From Claveliimonas sp034178805 (lineage in GTDB: Bacteria > Bacillota > Clostridia > Lachnospirales > Lachnospiraceae), in the NCBI RefSeq assembly GCF_050314255.1, contig NZ_JBNPMZ010000004.1, positions 124,001 to 188,000 on the forward strand: 64,000 bases of DNA, in the 5' to 3' direction. Within the stretch, counting starts at the first letter, position 1. Every line of letters begins with the position of its first letter. A program made the translations under genes and the position numbers. A model generated the notes under the pieces. That model worked only from the letters and a program-made list of their open reading frames with translations, did not search any database and was not told where the DNA came from. This document shows positions 25,547 to 34,978 of the stretch, piece by piece.

Positions 25547-26563
25547 CTAATTAAATCCAATTAATCTTCTTGCAATGGTATATGCCAGAGAAGAAATTTT
25601 TCTTCCGGATTTCCCCGGAAGGTTCATAGTCTGTCCCAGAATGCCATAACGGATACGGAAAAAGGTTTTCGGATCCTTTGTCCTTAAATACAGCCAAAGC
25701 TCCTTTTTCTTGTCCAGATTTTCCTTTTCTTTAGATCGAATCAATAAAATAGAAGAAACTGTCATCATAATAGCCAGATAATTAATCATATAATTTCTAA
25801 GCTTCTTATTTGTAATCTCCTTCATCTGATACATATCGATCATTTTCTTCGTCACGAAAATCTGCTGGTCAATCCGCTTGATCATAACCTTTTCATTAAC
25901 AGACTGATCTTCACGGCCAATATAATACCGATAAAAATCTTCATCCATGTAATACATCTTCCGTACATGTGGAAGCGGATAGTATACATAGATATTATCC
26001 ACATAAAATGTATGCTTCGGAAGTTCCAACTGGCAGAGCTTCAGCATGTCCGTACGATAAATAACAGAATGCATCAAAATATATTGATCCAGATGGAATC
26101 GTCCCACATCAGACCAGCGGAATATCTCATCCTGAGGAAGAACATTCCTATAATGAATTACTTTCTTGTGCTCTGCCCCCTCTTTTTCATATACATAATT
26201 GGCAATGAGCATATCAATTTCCTGGTCTTCTTCTTCAAAGTCCCGCAGCACTCTCAGGATTCGATGAAGCGATCCCTCTTTTACCCAGTCATCACTGTCC
26301 ACAACCTTAAAATACTTGCCGGAAGCATTACGAAGACCTGCATTAACTGCATCTCCATGTCCTCCGTTTTCCTTATCAATTACTCTGACTATATTCGGAT
26401 ATTTCTTTTCATATTCATGGGCGATTTTTGACGTATTGTCCTTTGAACCATCATTTACGATGAGAATTTCAACATCATCTCCGCCCGGCAGGATACTCTC
26501 GATAGCATGTGCCATATATTCCTGTGAATTATAACATGGAATTGCAAATGAAATATATTTCAT
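25547..26563 (-). CDS. Family 2 glycosyltransferase
   Basis: Transfers a sugar from a nucleotide donor, probably onto a surface glycan or lipid. The GT-A fold is clear at 1-110: SFAIPCYNSQEYMAHAIESI, VNDGSKDNTSKIA, GHGDAVNAGL and the metal motif DSDDW near 91. The C-terminal 230 residues are helical and basic. No other sugar genes adjoin. The ATG at 26563 has AAGGAG seven bases upstream; the frame to 26587 is longer but has no site. Acceptor and donor are unknown. Confidence 0.88.
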   Translation of the reverse strand: MKYISFAIPCYNSQEYMAHAIESILPGGDDVEILIVNDGSKDNTSKIAHEYEKKYPNIVRVIDKENGGHGDAVNAGLRNASGKYFKVVDSDDWVKEGSLHRILRVLRDFEEEDQEIDMLIANYVYEKEGAEHKKVIHYRNVLPQDEIFRWSDVGRFHLDQYILMHSVIYRTDMLKLCQLELPKHTFYVDNIYVYYPLPHVRKMYYMDEDFYRYYIGREDQSVNEKVMIKRIDQQIFVTKKMIDMYQMKEITNKKLRNYMINYLAIMMTVSSILLIRSKEKENLDKKKELWLYLRTKDPKTFFRIRYGILGQTMNLPGKSGRKISSLAYTIARRLIGFN

Positions 26564-26909
26564 CCTTTGTCTCCTTTCAGTTCGCAATTACTCTCAAAAC
26601 TTCAAACACTTTTAACAGTATAAATCATTCCACAGGTTTTTCCAACACAAAGTTTTGTAAAATCTTGCTAAAAGCTTTCCAAAATTATGTATCACTATTA
26701 TTTGTTCATAATTTGTTCATTTATCTTTCAAAAAACCTTCATTTATTGAACACGTTTTCTTCACAGCTGTCGCGTATACTAAAATCATCAAATGAAGAAT
26801 AGATTTGAAAAACACACAGACCACTTACTAGTATAAAATACTATTTGGAATAAACTTTTTCATAATACGTGCCGGGGACTGATCAAACAGTTACCCGGCA
26901 TCCTCCCTT
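26564..26909. other. Intergenic stretch with glycosyltransferase promoter and a hairpin
   Basis: About 346 A/T-rich bases. The left part holds a minus-strand promoter (26617-26645). The right end holds a hairpin (GCCGGG at 26870-26875, CCCGGC at 26893-26898) just after the Ig-like gene, without a T-run. I saw no credible ORF between them. Confidence 0.6.
26617..26645 (-). promoter_or_regulatory. Likely promoter of the GT2 gene
   Basis: Minus strand TTGGAA (26640-26645), 17 bases, TATACT (26617-26622), about 55 bases before the start codon. Confidence 0.6.
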
Positions 26910-28682
26910 TTATAAGGTTTTTTCTTTTCTATATATTCCTGTCACCACAACTATCGCTCCCAAAACAGCCAGCACGATAAAAATTCTTAAGTGTCCTCTT
27001 TCCTTTGTTTCTTCTAATTCACCATCTGATTTCTTCGTAAATGTATCCGTATCAAATCCCAGAGATTTTTTCACAGGTTTCAGGATTTTCTCTACTGCCG
27101 TTTCCTTTGCACGCACTTCAAACATTACTCTTTTTTCGGCTCTATTTCCAGCCAGGTCTATAGCATTTACAATAATTTCATAAGTTCCATATTCTGTAAA
27201 TTCATATGTATAGCTTCTTTTCCCGCCTTTAATTCCCAGAGATGTTCCGTTTACCACAATGCTTTCTATCTTATCCTGCGAATCTTCTGTTTGGACAGAA
27301 ATTTCCGCTTTTTCCTCGTATGCAGTTCCGTCCTCCACCCCCAGTATCTGAATGACCGGTTCTGTCGTGTCTATAACAAATCCGGCTTTTGCCACAGACT
27401 GATTTCCTGCCGCATCTACAGCTGATATCTGCAACTGATGATATCCTTCCCGGGTAATCCAGCTGCCGGAACTGTACAGATTATCATCCAGCCGCATTTC
27501 ATATGTATAACTGGTGTAATCCTGAATGCATTCTTCCGCAGTGTAGGAAAAGGCAAATTCCTGGAGGTAAGTCCCATCAATTTCTTCCAGCTTTAGTATA
27601 ACCGGATTCTGACTGTCTATAATAATCTGCGCTGATGTGCTACTCTCAAACCCGGCTTTATCTGCCGCACGAATTTCCATACGGTAAAGCCCATCCCGGT
27701 CTAATATCTGTCCAATGCTTTTTTGATTGTTTCCTTCTGTTTCCTTCCCTTCTTCTGCTGGAATTATCTGTTCTTTTCCATCTACATCCTTCCATACGGT
27801 CTTCGTCTCAAAACCGCTTAGAGCATTTTCCTCTCTGGCAATATATTCTATCCGTACAGGGTTCGCAGTGATCATATAATCCTCTATTCCTTCTATACTT
27901 ACCAGAGGTGGTTTTTGATCAATATAAAGGCTGCAAACGTGATTCGATTGATTTCCCGCATAATCAGTTGCTGTTAATACAACCTCATTTGCCTGTCCTC
28001 CTATCGAAGGAGACTGAATCAGGAATATTCCCTCACTGTTCTCATATTCTCCTATCCAGTTTCCATTTACATAGCATGCAATCTTTTTTACTCCACTGTT
28101 CCAAACATTTTCAGCACTATCCACGCCTCTTACCGAAACAGATGTACTCATCTGATACCAGAAATCATTTCCCTGTGGAGTATTTACCTGCAGCTGCGGA
28201 GGAAGTGTGTCGATCATAAAGACGATTTCCTGTTCGTCCTGCCGAACCGGAAATTTGATGTCCCCCTCATCGTTCTCCGTCTGCATATCTTCCATCCATA
28301 TCATTATCCTGTTCTCTCCATCTGTAAATTCATCATGTATGCAGATTTCCTCTCCATGACTTAACTGTCCTTCTCTTATTGCCCCTGTACCATCCACCAT
28401 CCGGTATCTGGTGCACCCTCTCTGATCCATATGCCGAAGCTTCAGCTCTGGGATGGATGTATAATATCCGTTTTCTCCTCCTGCTTCCGAGTACCAAAGC
28501 TCATATTTTTCCAACGGCTCCTGAATCTCTTCTTCGTCAGGCTCTTCCATCCCCGGTTCTTCCTGCTCCACACTGATTTCCTGTGCAAATATTTCCTTCC
28601 ACCCCATATATTCCTGCTGCCAGTATATTGCCGTAAGCACCAGTATTAATAAAAGAATCTGTTTTTTTATTTTCCGACCCAT
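26910..28682 (-). CDS. Ig-like surface protein with C-terminal membrane anchor
   Basis: 590 residues. A signal peptide covers 1-34 (QILLLILVLTAIYW, cut near FAQE). The body has four or five Ig-like modules, each ending in a phrase of the type 'TDYAGNQS', 'ADKAGFES', 'VDAAGNQS' or 'IDLAGNRAE' before a new strand. One transmembrane helix lies near the end (IFIVLAVLGAIVVVTGIY) with a basic tail, so the modules face outward. The start overlaps the end of the pseudokinase gene by 16 bases, so the two are co-translated. No sortase motif was seen. Binding partner unknown. Confidence 0.8.
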   Translation of the reverse strand: MGRKIKKQILLLILVLTAIYWQQEYMGWKEIFAQEISVEQEEPGMEEPDEEEIQEPLEKYELWYSEAGGENGYYTSIPELKLRHMDQRGCTRYRMVDGTGAIREGQLSHGEEICIHDEFTDGENRIMIWMEDMQTENDEGDIKFPVRQDEQEIVFMIDTLPPQLQVNTPQGNDFWYQMSTSVSVRGVDSAENVWNSGVKKIACYVNGNWIGEYENSEGIFLIQSPSIGGQANEVVLTATDYAGNQSNHVCSLYIDQKPPLVSIEGIEDYMITANPVRIEYIAREENALSGFETKTVWKDVDGKEQIIPAEEGKETEGNNQKSIGQILDRDGLYRMEIRAADKAGFESSTSAQIIIDSQNPVILKLEEIDGTYLQEFAFSYTAEECIQDYTSYTYEMRLDDNLYSSGSWITREGYHQLQISAVDAAGNQSVAKAGFVIDTTEPVIQILGVEDGTAYEEKAEISVQTEDSQDKIESIVVNGTSLGIKGGKRSYTYEFTEYGTYEIIVNAIDLAGNRAEKRVMFEVRAKETAVEKILKPVKKSLGFDTDTFTKKSDGELEETKERGHLRIFIVLAVLGAIVVVTGIYRKEKTL

Positions 28683-30211
28683 ACCTCTTCTCCTTCCACA
28701 CGAATTTCATACTCCTGTTTCAGCTTCTGGAATTCCTCTGTTTCTCCCAGTCCCGGACTATCTGCAAGCAATTTTTTCACTGTATCTGCACAAATCTGCC
28801 GATCCAGCGATGCATCAGCACACTGAATCCGGATTAGAGTGTTTTTCATCTCCATAGAGTCCGGATATTCTGTTATCCCTTTCTGACAAACCTCGACAGC
28901 TTTATCTGTCTCCTTCATTTCTTTCAGTAACACCACAAGCTTCTGGTACAGATTTTTTCTTTCCTCTCCCACTTCCATCTCAAGCAATTCCATATATTGC
29001 TGTTTTGCGCCTTCCATATTACCGGTCCTTTCACAGGCAGACGCCAGGATTTCTTTTATTTCTTTCTCTTTTTCATGTTCTCTGTCCTGCACCTTCCACT
29101 CATTCATGTTCAAACAGTATTCGCACAGCCTCACCTTCTCTGCCCATGCTTCCTCCGTATCCAGAAAAGCATATCCCTTTAATAAACTCAGATAATATCT
29201 CTCATCCTTTCTATCCGGAATCTGCTCTTCCATTTCTGTCAACAACATTTCCAATTCTCTGCTGCGAATATTGTCCTGCTGCCTCATCAGGATATCAGAC
29301 AGCTTAACAAAATCTTTTGCCAGCTGATCATCGTCTAATCTGTCAAAGACCTCCCTGCTCTTCCCATAATCCTCTATCTCCAGAAGATAGAGAAACCCCA
29401 TATCATAGACCAGCTCTTTCTCTTCCTGATTTTTCTTCTCCAGCTCTGTCCCTGTATCTGCTTCTTTTAAACTCTTTTTAGCGGAAGCTGATTTTTCTGA
29501 TGGACTGTCTTCTGAATAACTGGTCTTCATTACTTTTTCTGCCTGTCTGTCATGAGACCGGAGAACGAATCCTGTAGTTAATATAAAAAATAAACCTGCA
29601 ACTCCCGCAATGATCCATGTCCTCCTATTCCTTTTTTGATGATTACTTTGTTCTTTTCTTTTTGGAAAATGTTCTGATACTTCCCGAATGGTTTGATATT
29701 GTTTCCCAGATTTTTGATTCAGACATTTTGAAATAATTTTTTGAAATCTAATTTCTTCCCGACGTGTAAGCGGCGGGTCTGTCTCGGTTACAGCCAGAAT
29801 ATATTGAAATGTCTTACCCAGACTGTAGACATCTTCCCGTTCCGTAGTCTTCTGATAATACTGATTATCCGGCGAAAGAAAATTTTCTCTTATTTTCCGC
29901 CTCTGCATCTGATGCAGTATATCCTCCTGATTTCCACTCCCCACGTCCAGGAGAAGCAGCCTTTCTTCCTCTGTTACAATGATACTATATGGATTTAAAT
30001 ACTGATAACAGGGGTTCTCTCTGCACCTGTGAAAATTCTCTAACTGCCGGATAATCTCAAGAAGCCACTGATACATCTGTTCTTTCGGAATTCTGGAATG
30101 ATATTTCAGCCATTGTATCAATGGTCTTCCTCTTACATAATCCGTACTGACATAACATCTCTCACCATTCATCACCAGCTTCAGAACTTCGTAACTACTT
30201 CGTTCTTCCAT
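28667..30211 (-). CDS. Membrane pseudokinase with extracellular TPR-like region
   Basis: 514 residues with a protein-kinase C-lobe but no working active site. The N-lobe is truncated: no glycine loop and no VAIK lysine come before DYVRGRPLIQWL. The catalytic loop reads YQYLNPYSIIV where HRDxKxxNIL is expected, and DFG is DVG. A helix at about 205-225 (WIIAGVAGLFFILTTGFVL) crosses the membrane. The outside part (about 250-510) is helical and acidic and looks like degenerate TPR repeats. It is translationally coupled to the Ig-like surface protein. A structural or regulatory role is more likely than phosphorylation. Confidence 0.75.
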   Translation of the reverse strand: MEERSSYEVLKLVMNGERCYVSTDYVRGRPLIQWLKYHSRIPKEQMYQWLLEIIRQLENFHRCRENPCYQYLNPYSIIVTEEERLLLLDVGSGNQEDILHQMQRRKIRENFLSPDNQYYQKTTEREDVYSLGKTFQYILAVTETDPPLTRREEIRFQKIISKCLNQKSGKQYQTIREVSEHFPKRKEQSNHQKRNRRTWIIAGVAGLFFILTTGFVLRSHDRQAEKVMKTSYSEDSPSEKSASAKKSLKEADTGTELEKKNQEEKELVYDMGFLYLLEIEDYGKSREVFDRLDDDQLAKDFVKLSDILMRQQDNIRSRELEMLLTEMEEQIPDRKDERYYLSLLKGYAFLDTEEAWAEKVRLCEYCLNMNEWKVQDREHEKEKEIKEILASACERTGNMEGAKQQYMELLEMEVGEERKNLYQKLVVLLKEMKETDKAVEVCQKGITEYPDSMEMKNTLIRIQCADASLDRQICADTVKKLLADSPGLGETEEFQKLKQEYEIRVEGEEVWVGK

Positions 30212-30300
30212 GTTTTTACTCCTTTCTTAATGATTACATAAGTGTGATAGTTATGTTAATTTATTTTTCACAAAAAATCAAGTGGTTTTTATCATTTTTA

Positions 30301-31662
30301 TTACATTTTATTTTTTCCATTCCCATGCACCGCTTTCCGCACAAAATAAAAACAGATTACCTGCATGATAATCGTCAGCAGCCATGATGCCGGATAAGAT
30401 ATAAATAACACTGAAAGTGATCGATAACGTGGAAAAATTCCGAATATCCACACAATTCGGACACCTACTGTGCCTACAATTGACAGAATCATCGGTACGG
30501 CAGAATATCCCATTCCCCGCATAGCTCCGGGAAACAAATCCATTAATCCACATAAAAAATAGGTAACTGTAGTATAAGACAATATTTCCATACCACAACG
30601 GATTACTTCTGTATTCTCTGTATAAATTCTAAGAATCTCCTTACCAAATATGTAAGAGCCACATCCTAATACAAGCGAGACAACAATACTCAACATGATA
30701 CAGTCTGTCAGCACTTTATCCATTCGTTTATATTTTCTGACTCCAAAATTCTGACCGGTAAAACTCATACATGTCTGTGTAACGGAATTAACTGCCACAA
30801 ACAAAAACCCTAAAATATTATTTGCCGCTGTATATCCGGCCATAGCTATAGAGCCAAAAGAATTTACGGATGACTGCAGAAGTACATTTGAAAAATTAAT
30901 GACCATGCTCTGAATTCCCGCAGGTATTCCTACCCGGAAAATCTGTTTCAAATAGCAGGTCTTTATCATCATTTTTGAAAGCCTGAGCTGGTAGCTTCCT
31001 TCCGAACGATATAGACAACGCAGAACCAGAATACAGGAAATCATTTGTGATATCACTGTTGCAACAGCCACTCCGACTACAGAAAGGTCAAATATAATGA
31101 CCAGAATCATGTTCAGTACCGCATTGATCACTCCGGATATAATAAGGAAAATCAGCGGACGCTTCGTATCGCCTACAGCTCTTAGAATTGCCGCACCGTA
31201 ATTGTAAAGCATAAAAAACGGCATTCCAAGAAAATAAATCTGCATGTAAAGTGCAGACTGATCAATAACATCTGCCGGGGTCTCCATCAACTCAAGCGCA
31301 AGCCTGGAGAAAAATATTCCCACAAAAACCATAACAATTCCACTGACCGTCGCAAATGCAATTGATGTATGTACTGTCTCCGACATCTGCCGCGCTTTTC
31401 CTGCAGCAAAAAATTGAGCTGCCAGTACATTTGTCCCCATTGAGATTCCAATAAATAGATATGTAAACACATTGATAAGAGCCGTCGTGGAACCGACTGC
31501 CGCCAATGCCTGACTTCCGGCAAATCTTCCCACAACAATAATATCGACGGCATTAAACATCAGCTGCAGCATACCTGAAAGCATAAGCGGTAATGAGAAA
31601 GATATCAACTTATCCATGATGGAACCATTGCACATATCAATTTCATATTTATTTTTGTTCAA
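30301..31662 (-). CDS. MATE-family efflux transporter
   Basis: Sodium- or proton-driven exporter of drugs or metabolites in the cytoplasmic membrane. The 453 residues form 12 segments in two similar halves, starting MDKLISFSLPLMLSGMLQLM and with FNAVDIIVVGRFAGSQALAA near 37-56. It is intact, unlike the remnant at 16850-17926. Substrate cannot be told. It is flanked by the PPi-PFK terminator and the pseudokinase promoter region. Confidence 0.93.
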   Translation of the reverse strand: MNKNKYEIDMCNGSIMDKLISFSLPLMLSGMLQLMFNAVDIIVVGRFAGSQALAAVGSTTALINVFTYLFIGISMGTNVLAAQFFAAGKARQMSETVHTSIAFATVSGIVMVFVGIFFSRLALELMETPADVIDQSALYMQIYFLGMPFFMLYNYGAAILRAVGDTKRPLIFLIISGVINAVLNMILVIIFDLSVVGVAVATVISQMISCILVLRCLYRSEGSYQLRLSKMMIKTCYLKQIFRVGIPAGIQSMVINFSNVLLQSSVNSFGSIAMAGYTAANNILGFLFVAVNSVTQTCMSFTGQNFGVRKYKRMDKVLTDCIMLSIVVSLVLGCGSYIFGKEILRIYTENTEVIRCGMEILSYTTVTYFLCGLMDLFPGAMRGMGYSAVPMILSIVGTVGVRIVWIFGIFPRYRSLSVLFISYPASWLLTIIMQVICFYFVRKAVHGNGKNKM

Positions 31663-31699
31663 ATTATCATCTCCCTTACCAAAAAATAGTTTCTTTTAG

Positions 31700-31747
31700 A
31701 GCAAAATAAGAATCCCCGCGCCACATACCACACAACGCAGGGATTCT
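31700..31747 (-). terminator. Terminator of the phosphofructokinase gene
   Basis: AGAATCCCCGCG (31709-31720) and CGCAGGGATTCT (31736-31747), one mismatch, followed on the minus strand by TTATTTTG. Confidence 0.85.
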
Positions 31748-31774
31748 GAACTCTCTTATATTTAACGATAATAA

Positions 31775-33013
31775 TTACAGATTATATGGTCTGAACAGAT
31801 GTCTTGGGATACCATCTACCATAACAGGAGATACATCGCCCTGAATCAACGGACGCACATATGCAACAAACTCATCTGTTACATAAGTTCCATCTTCCGT
31901 TACCCACTCACCTGGTACTAATTTCTCGTCATTAGCAATCTTATGAACATCTTTCACTTCTGTACCACACTGATACGGATCATCAGACAGTCTCTGAAGA
32001 ACTACCATCTTACCGGAATCCCCTTCATCTGCTGCTTTTACAGCTGCACCACCAACCTGATATGCCTCAAGAATGTCTACACGGGATGCTGCATGAGATG
32101 CGGATCTCTGCAGTGTACTAAGCTCGATAGAACGTGCCTTACATCCAGTCTCACCTGCGATAAAGCTTGCAAGATAAGAAGCCGTTCCGGACAACTGCTT
32201 ATGACCAAATGCATCCACAAAATCGATACTGTTTCCAAGCTCACATACATACTGACCGTCTGCAGTGCGGATACCCTCGGATACACAAACAACAACTGAT
32301 GATTTTTTCTCCAGGAGTGCCTTCACCCTGTCACTGAACTCATGCAGATCGAATATACGCTCCGGCAGGTAGATCAGATCCGGTCCGTCACAATCCTCGC
32401 CTTTAGAAAGAGCTGCCGCACCGGTAAGCCATCCTGCATTACGTCCCATAATCTCTACGATTGTTACCAGACCTCTGCTGTATTCCAGACAGAAACCATC
32501 CCGGATAATTTCTTTCACAGATGTACCGATATACTTTGCTGCACTTCCATATCCAGGCGTATGGTCTGTCAGTGCAAGGTCATTATCAATTGTCTTCGGG
32601 CATCCTACAAATCTGGTCGGATGTCCGGTAATGATTGCGTAATCAGATAATTTCTTGATAGTATCCATGGAATCATTACCACCAATATAAATAAATGCCT
32701 CAATCTCCAATTTATCCAAAATACTGAAAATTTTATCATAAACAGCGCGATCCTCATGAATCTCCGGCAGTTTATAACGGCAGGATCCCAGAAAAGCTGC
32801 TGGTGTTCTCTTTAATAATTCTGCATCCAGTTCCGTCTTAATATATTCAGACAGATCAATATATCTCTCCTGTAATAAGCCCTGAATACCATGAAGCATT
32901 CCATACACTTTCTTTGCTCCACGATCCTTAGCTGTTCTGTAAACGCCCGCCAGGCTGGAGTTGATCGCAGCTGTTGGGCCGCCAGACTGTCCTACAATTA
33001 CATTTCCCTTCAT
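31775..33013 (-). CDS. PPi-type 6-phosphofructokinase
   Basis: Converts fructose 6-phosphate to the 1,6-bisphosphate in glycolysis. The nucleotide/PPi site reads IYIGGNDSMDT near 100, and the substrate loop reads PKTIDND near 130. The Lys in PKTIDND marks PPi-dependent enzymes; ATP enzymes have PGTIDND. Further motifs: MGRNAGW near 180 and CVSEGI near 238. The 412-residue length also fits the PPi clade. The second residue of the GGDD motif is Asn here. The ATG follows GGAGGTAACAAAAGT. Confidence 0.88.
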   Translation of the reverse strand: MKGNVIVGQSGGPTAAINSSLAGVYRTAKDRGAKKVYGMLHGIQGLLQERYIDLSEYIKTELDAELLKRTPAAFLGSCRYKLPEIHEDRAVYDKIFSILDKLEIEAFIYIGGNDSMDTIKKLSDYAIITGHPTRFVGCPKTIDNDLALTDHTPGYGSAAKYIGTSVKEIIRDGFCLEYSRGLVTIVEIMGRNAGWLTGAAALSKGEDCDGPDLIYLPERIFDLHEFSDRVKALLEKKSSVVVCVSEGIRTADGQYVCELGNSIDFVDAFGHKQLSGTASYLASFIAGETGCKARSIELSTLQRSASHAASRVDILEAYQVGGAAVKAADEGDSGKMVVLQRLSDDPYQCGTEVKDVHKIANDEKLVPGEWVTEDGTYVTDEFVAYVRPLIQGDVSPVMVDGIPRHLFRPYNL

Positions 33014-33123
33014 ACTTTTGTTACCTCCGTCCTTTAGTCTAATGTCAATAACACTATTTTAGTACATTTCACCATTTTTGTCTACTATAATAATTGGTTT
33101 TTGTTGATTATAACAATTTGGTT

Positions 33124-33273
33124 CTATTCCGGATTCAATGCTTCTCTTTCAGCAAAAATTAATCCCTTCAGGCATCCGTTCCCATCTACGGAGATAACTT
33201 CATCATCTTCTATCTCTACCGTAATCTCACACTGGTTCTTACATATTTTGCAATGTAATGTCTTTTTCTCCAC
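33124..33273 (-). CDS. DUF1667-like four-cysteine microprotein
   Basis: 49 residues from a GTG start with GGAGAAGG eight bases upstream. It has four Cys (HCKICKNQC at 7-15 and GNGCLKG at 32-37) and ends AEREALNPE. That is the N-terminal half of the DUF1667 pattern (CxxCPxGC, then 'GNxCkRGxxYAxxE'), a family linked to glycerol catabolism, cut off before its C-terminal half. It follows glpK by 41 bases on the same strand, so it shares its transcript. The Cys set suggests a metal or Fe-S site. Too short for default gene callers. Confidence 0.7.
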   Translation of the reverse strand: MEKKTLHCKICKNQCEITVEIEDDEVISVDGNGCLKGLIFAEREALNPE

Positions 33274-33314
33274 TTTTCCTTCTCCTCACATTCTTCAATT
33301 CTGAAATCTTCGAT

Positions 33315-34814
33315 CTACACATCATCTTTTGCCCAGTCAAAGGAACGTTTTACAGCCTTATTCCATCCCTTCACCTTCTCATCTCTCTTTTCTTCGGAAA
33401 TCATCGGATTGAATGTACGGTCGATTGCCCAGTTCTGAATCACATCCTCTTTATCCTTCCAGTATCCCACTGCCAGGCCGGCAAGGTAAGCGGCTCCCAT
33501 TGCGGTAGTTTCCACACACTGAGGACGATTTACCGGAGCCTGAATAATGTCTGCCTGCGTCTGCATCAGAAAATCATTTGCACTGGCTCCACCATCTACC
33601 TTTAAAGCACTGAGAGAGATGCCGGAATCGGCCTCCATAGCCTTCAACACATCATTTACCTGATAAGCCAGCGATTCTAATGTTGCCCGGATAATATGAT
33701 ATTTATTCACTCCTCTCGTCAGGCCTACTATAGCCCCTCTGGCATACTGATCCCAATAGGGGGCACCAAGCCCTGTAAAAGCAGGAACCACGTAACATCC
33801 GTTCGTATCCTCCACTTTCTGAGCCATATACTCACTGTCGGCTGCCGAATCAATCAGATGAAGTTCATCCCGAAGCCACTGAATTGCAGCTCCTGCAACA
33901 AATATTGAACCTTCCAGTGCATAATTCACCTTTCCATCCAGACCCCAGGCAATGGTTGTCACCAGTCCATTTTCAGAAAACACCGGCTTCTCCCCGGTAT
34001 TCATCAGCAGAAAGCATCCTGTTCCGTATGTATTCTTCGCTTCACCCGGTCGGAAACAGGTCTGACCAAACAGTGCAGACTGCTGATCACCGGCTGCCCC
34101 TGCAATGGGAATTGCCCCTCCAAAATAAGATGGATCTGCCTCTCCATAGATATAACTTGAAGGCATAGCCTTCGGAAGCATACACATCGGAATCTCCAGT
34201 TCATTCAGAATTTCCTCATCCCACTGAAGCGTATTAATATTAAATAACAGTGTGCGGGATGCATTGGAATAATCTGTCACATGCACCTTTCCCTTGGTAA
34301 GCTTCCAGATCAGCCATGTCTCCACTGTTCCAAAAAGCAGCTCTCCCCGCTTCGCTCTTTCCATGGCACCTTCCACATGATTTAATATCCAGCGGATCTT
34401 TGTTCCGGAAAAATAAGCATCGATCATCAGTCCTGTCTTTTTTCGAAAACTTTCAGTCAGCCCTTTTTCCTTCAAACTATCACAATACTCTGCCGTCCTT
34501 CTGCACTGCCAAACGATTGCATGATAGATCGGCTCTCCTGTATTCTTATCCCACACAATAGCAGTTTCTCTTTGATTGGTAATTCCGATTGCAGCAATAT
34601 CTCCGGCTTCAGCTCCGATTTTTGTCATAGCTTCCACAGCAACCCCAAGCTGGGTAGACCATATTTCGTCCGCATCATGTTCCACCCATCCCGGTTTCGG
34701 AAAATACTGTGTAAATTCCTTCTGTGCAACACTGACCATCTCACCTTTTTCATTAAAAAGAATACATCTGTTACTGGTAGTCCCCGCATCCAGCGCCATA
34801 ATATATTTTGCCAT
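33315..34814 (-). CDS. glpK: Glycerol kinase
   Basis: Phosphorylates glycerol to glycerol 3-phosphate. The 499 residues show the FGGY-family signatures: phosphate loop LDAGTTSNRCILF at 7-19, NQRETAIVWDK near 81, ATP-site YGTGCFLLMNTG near 263 and the closing VDGGASANDFLMQ near 397. Length and spacing match GlpK throughout. The transporter GlpF is not nearby. The small four-Cys protein downstream is a probable partner. Confidence 0.97.
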   Translation of the reverse strand: MAKYIMALDAGTTSNRCILFNEKGEMVSVAQKEFTQYFPKPGWVEHDADEIWSTQLGVAVEAMTKIGAEAGDIAAIGITNQRETAIVWDKNTGEPIYHAIVWQCRRTAEYCDSLKEKGLTESFRKKTGLMIDAYFSGTKIRWILNHVEGAMERAKRGELLFGTVETWLIWKLTKGKVHVTDYSNASRTLLFNINTLQWDEEILNELEIPMCMLPKAMPSSYIYGEADPSYFGGAIPIAGAAGDQQSALFGQTCFRPGEAKNTYGTGCFLLMNTGEKPVFSENGLVTTIAWGLDGKVNYALEGSIFVAGAAIQWLRDELHLIDSAADSEYMAQKVEDTNGCYVVPAFTGLGAPYWDQYARGAIVGLTRGVNKYHIIRATLESLAYQVNDVLKAMEADSGISLSALKVDGGASANDFLMQTQADIIQAPVNRPQCVETTAMGAAYLAGLAVGYWKDKEDVIQNWAIDRTFNPMISEEKRDEKVKGWNKAVKRSFDWAKDDV

Positions 34815-34923
34815 TTTTTCACCCCATCTTTATCATCATTATTACTGTCGATACAAATATTAGTTTTATTTTACTCTACTTTCCACATGAAAAGCAAGCT
34901 ATGTATAAAGATTCCAAAGATAT

Positions 34924-34957
34924 AAAAAAGATTGCACATCCCGCGCAATCTTTTTCT
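34924..34957 (-). terminator. Terminator after the alarmone synthetase gene
   Basis: AGATTGC (34929-34935) and GCAATCT (34945-34951) with six A on the left, giving U on the minus strand. Confidence 0.8.
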
Positions 34958-34978
34958 CTGATTCACTCTGTACGTTTC

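Noticed and set aside
26870..26898. Intrinsic terminator after the Ig-like gene
   Set aside because: The GCCGGG/CCCGGC stem is real, but no T-run follows on either strand.
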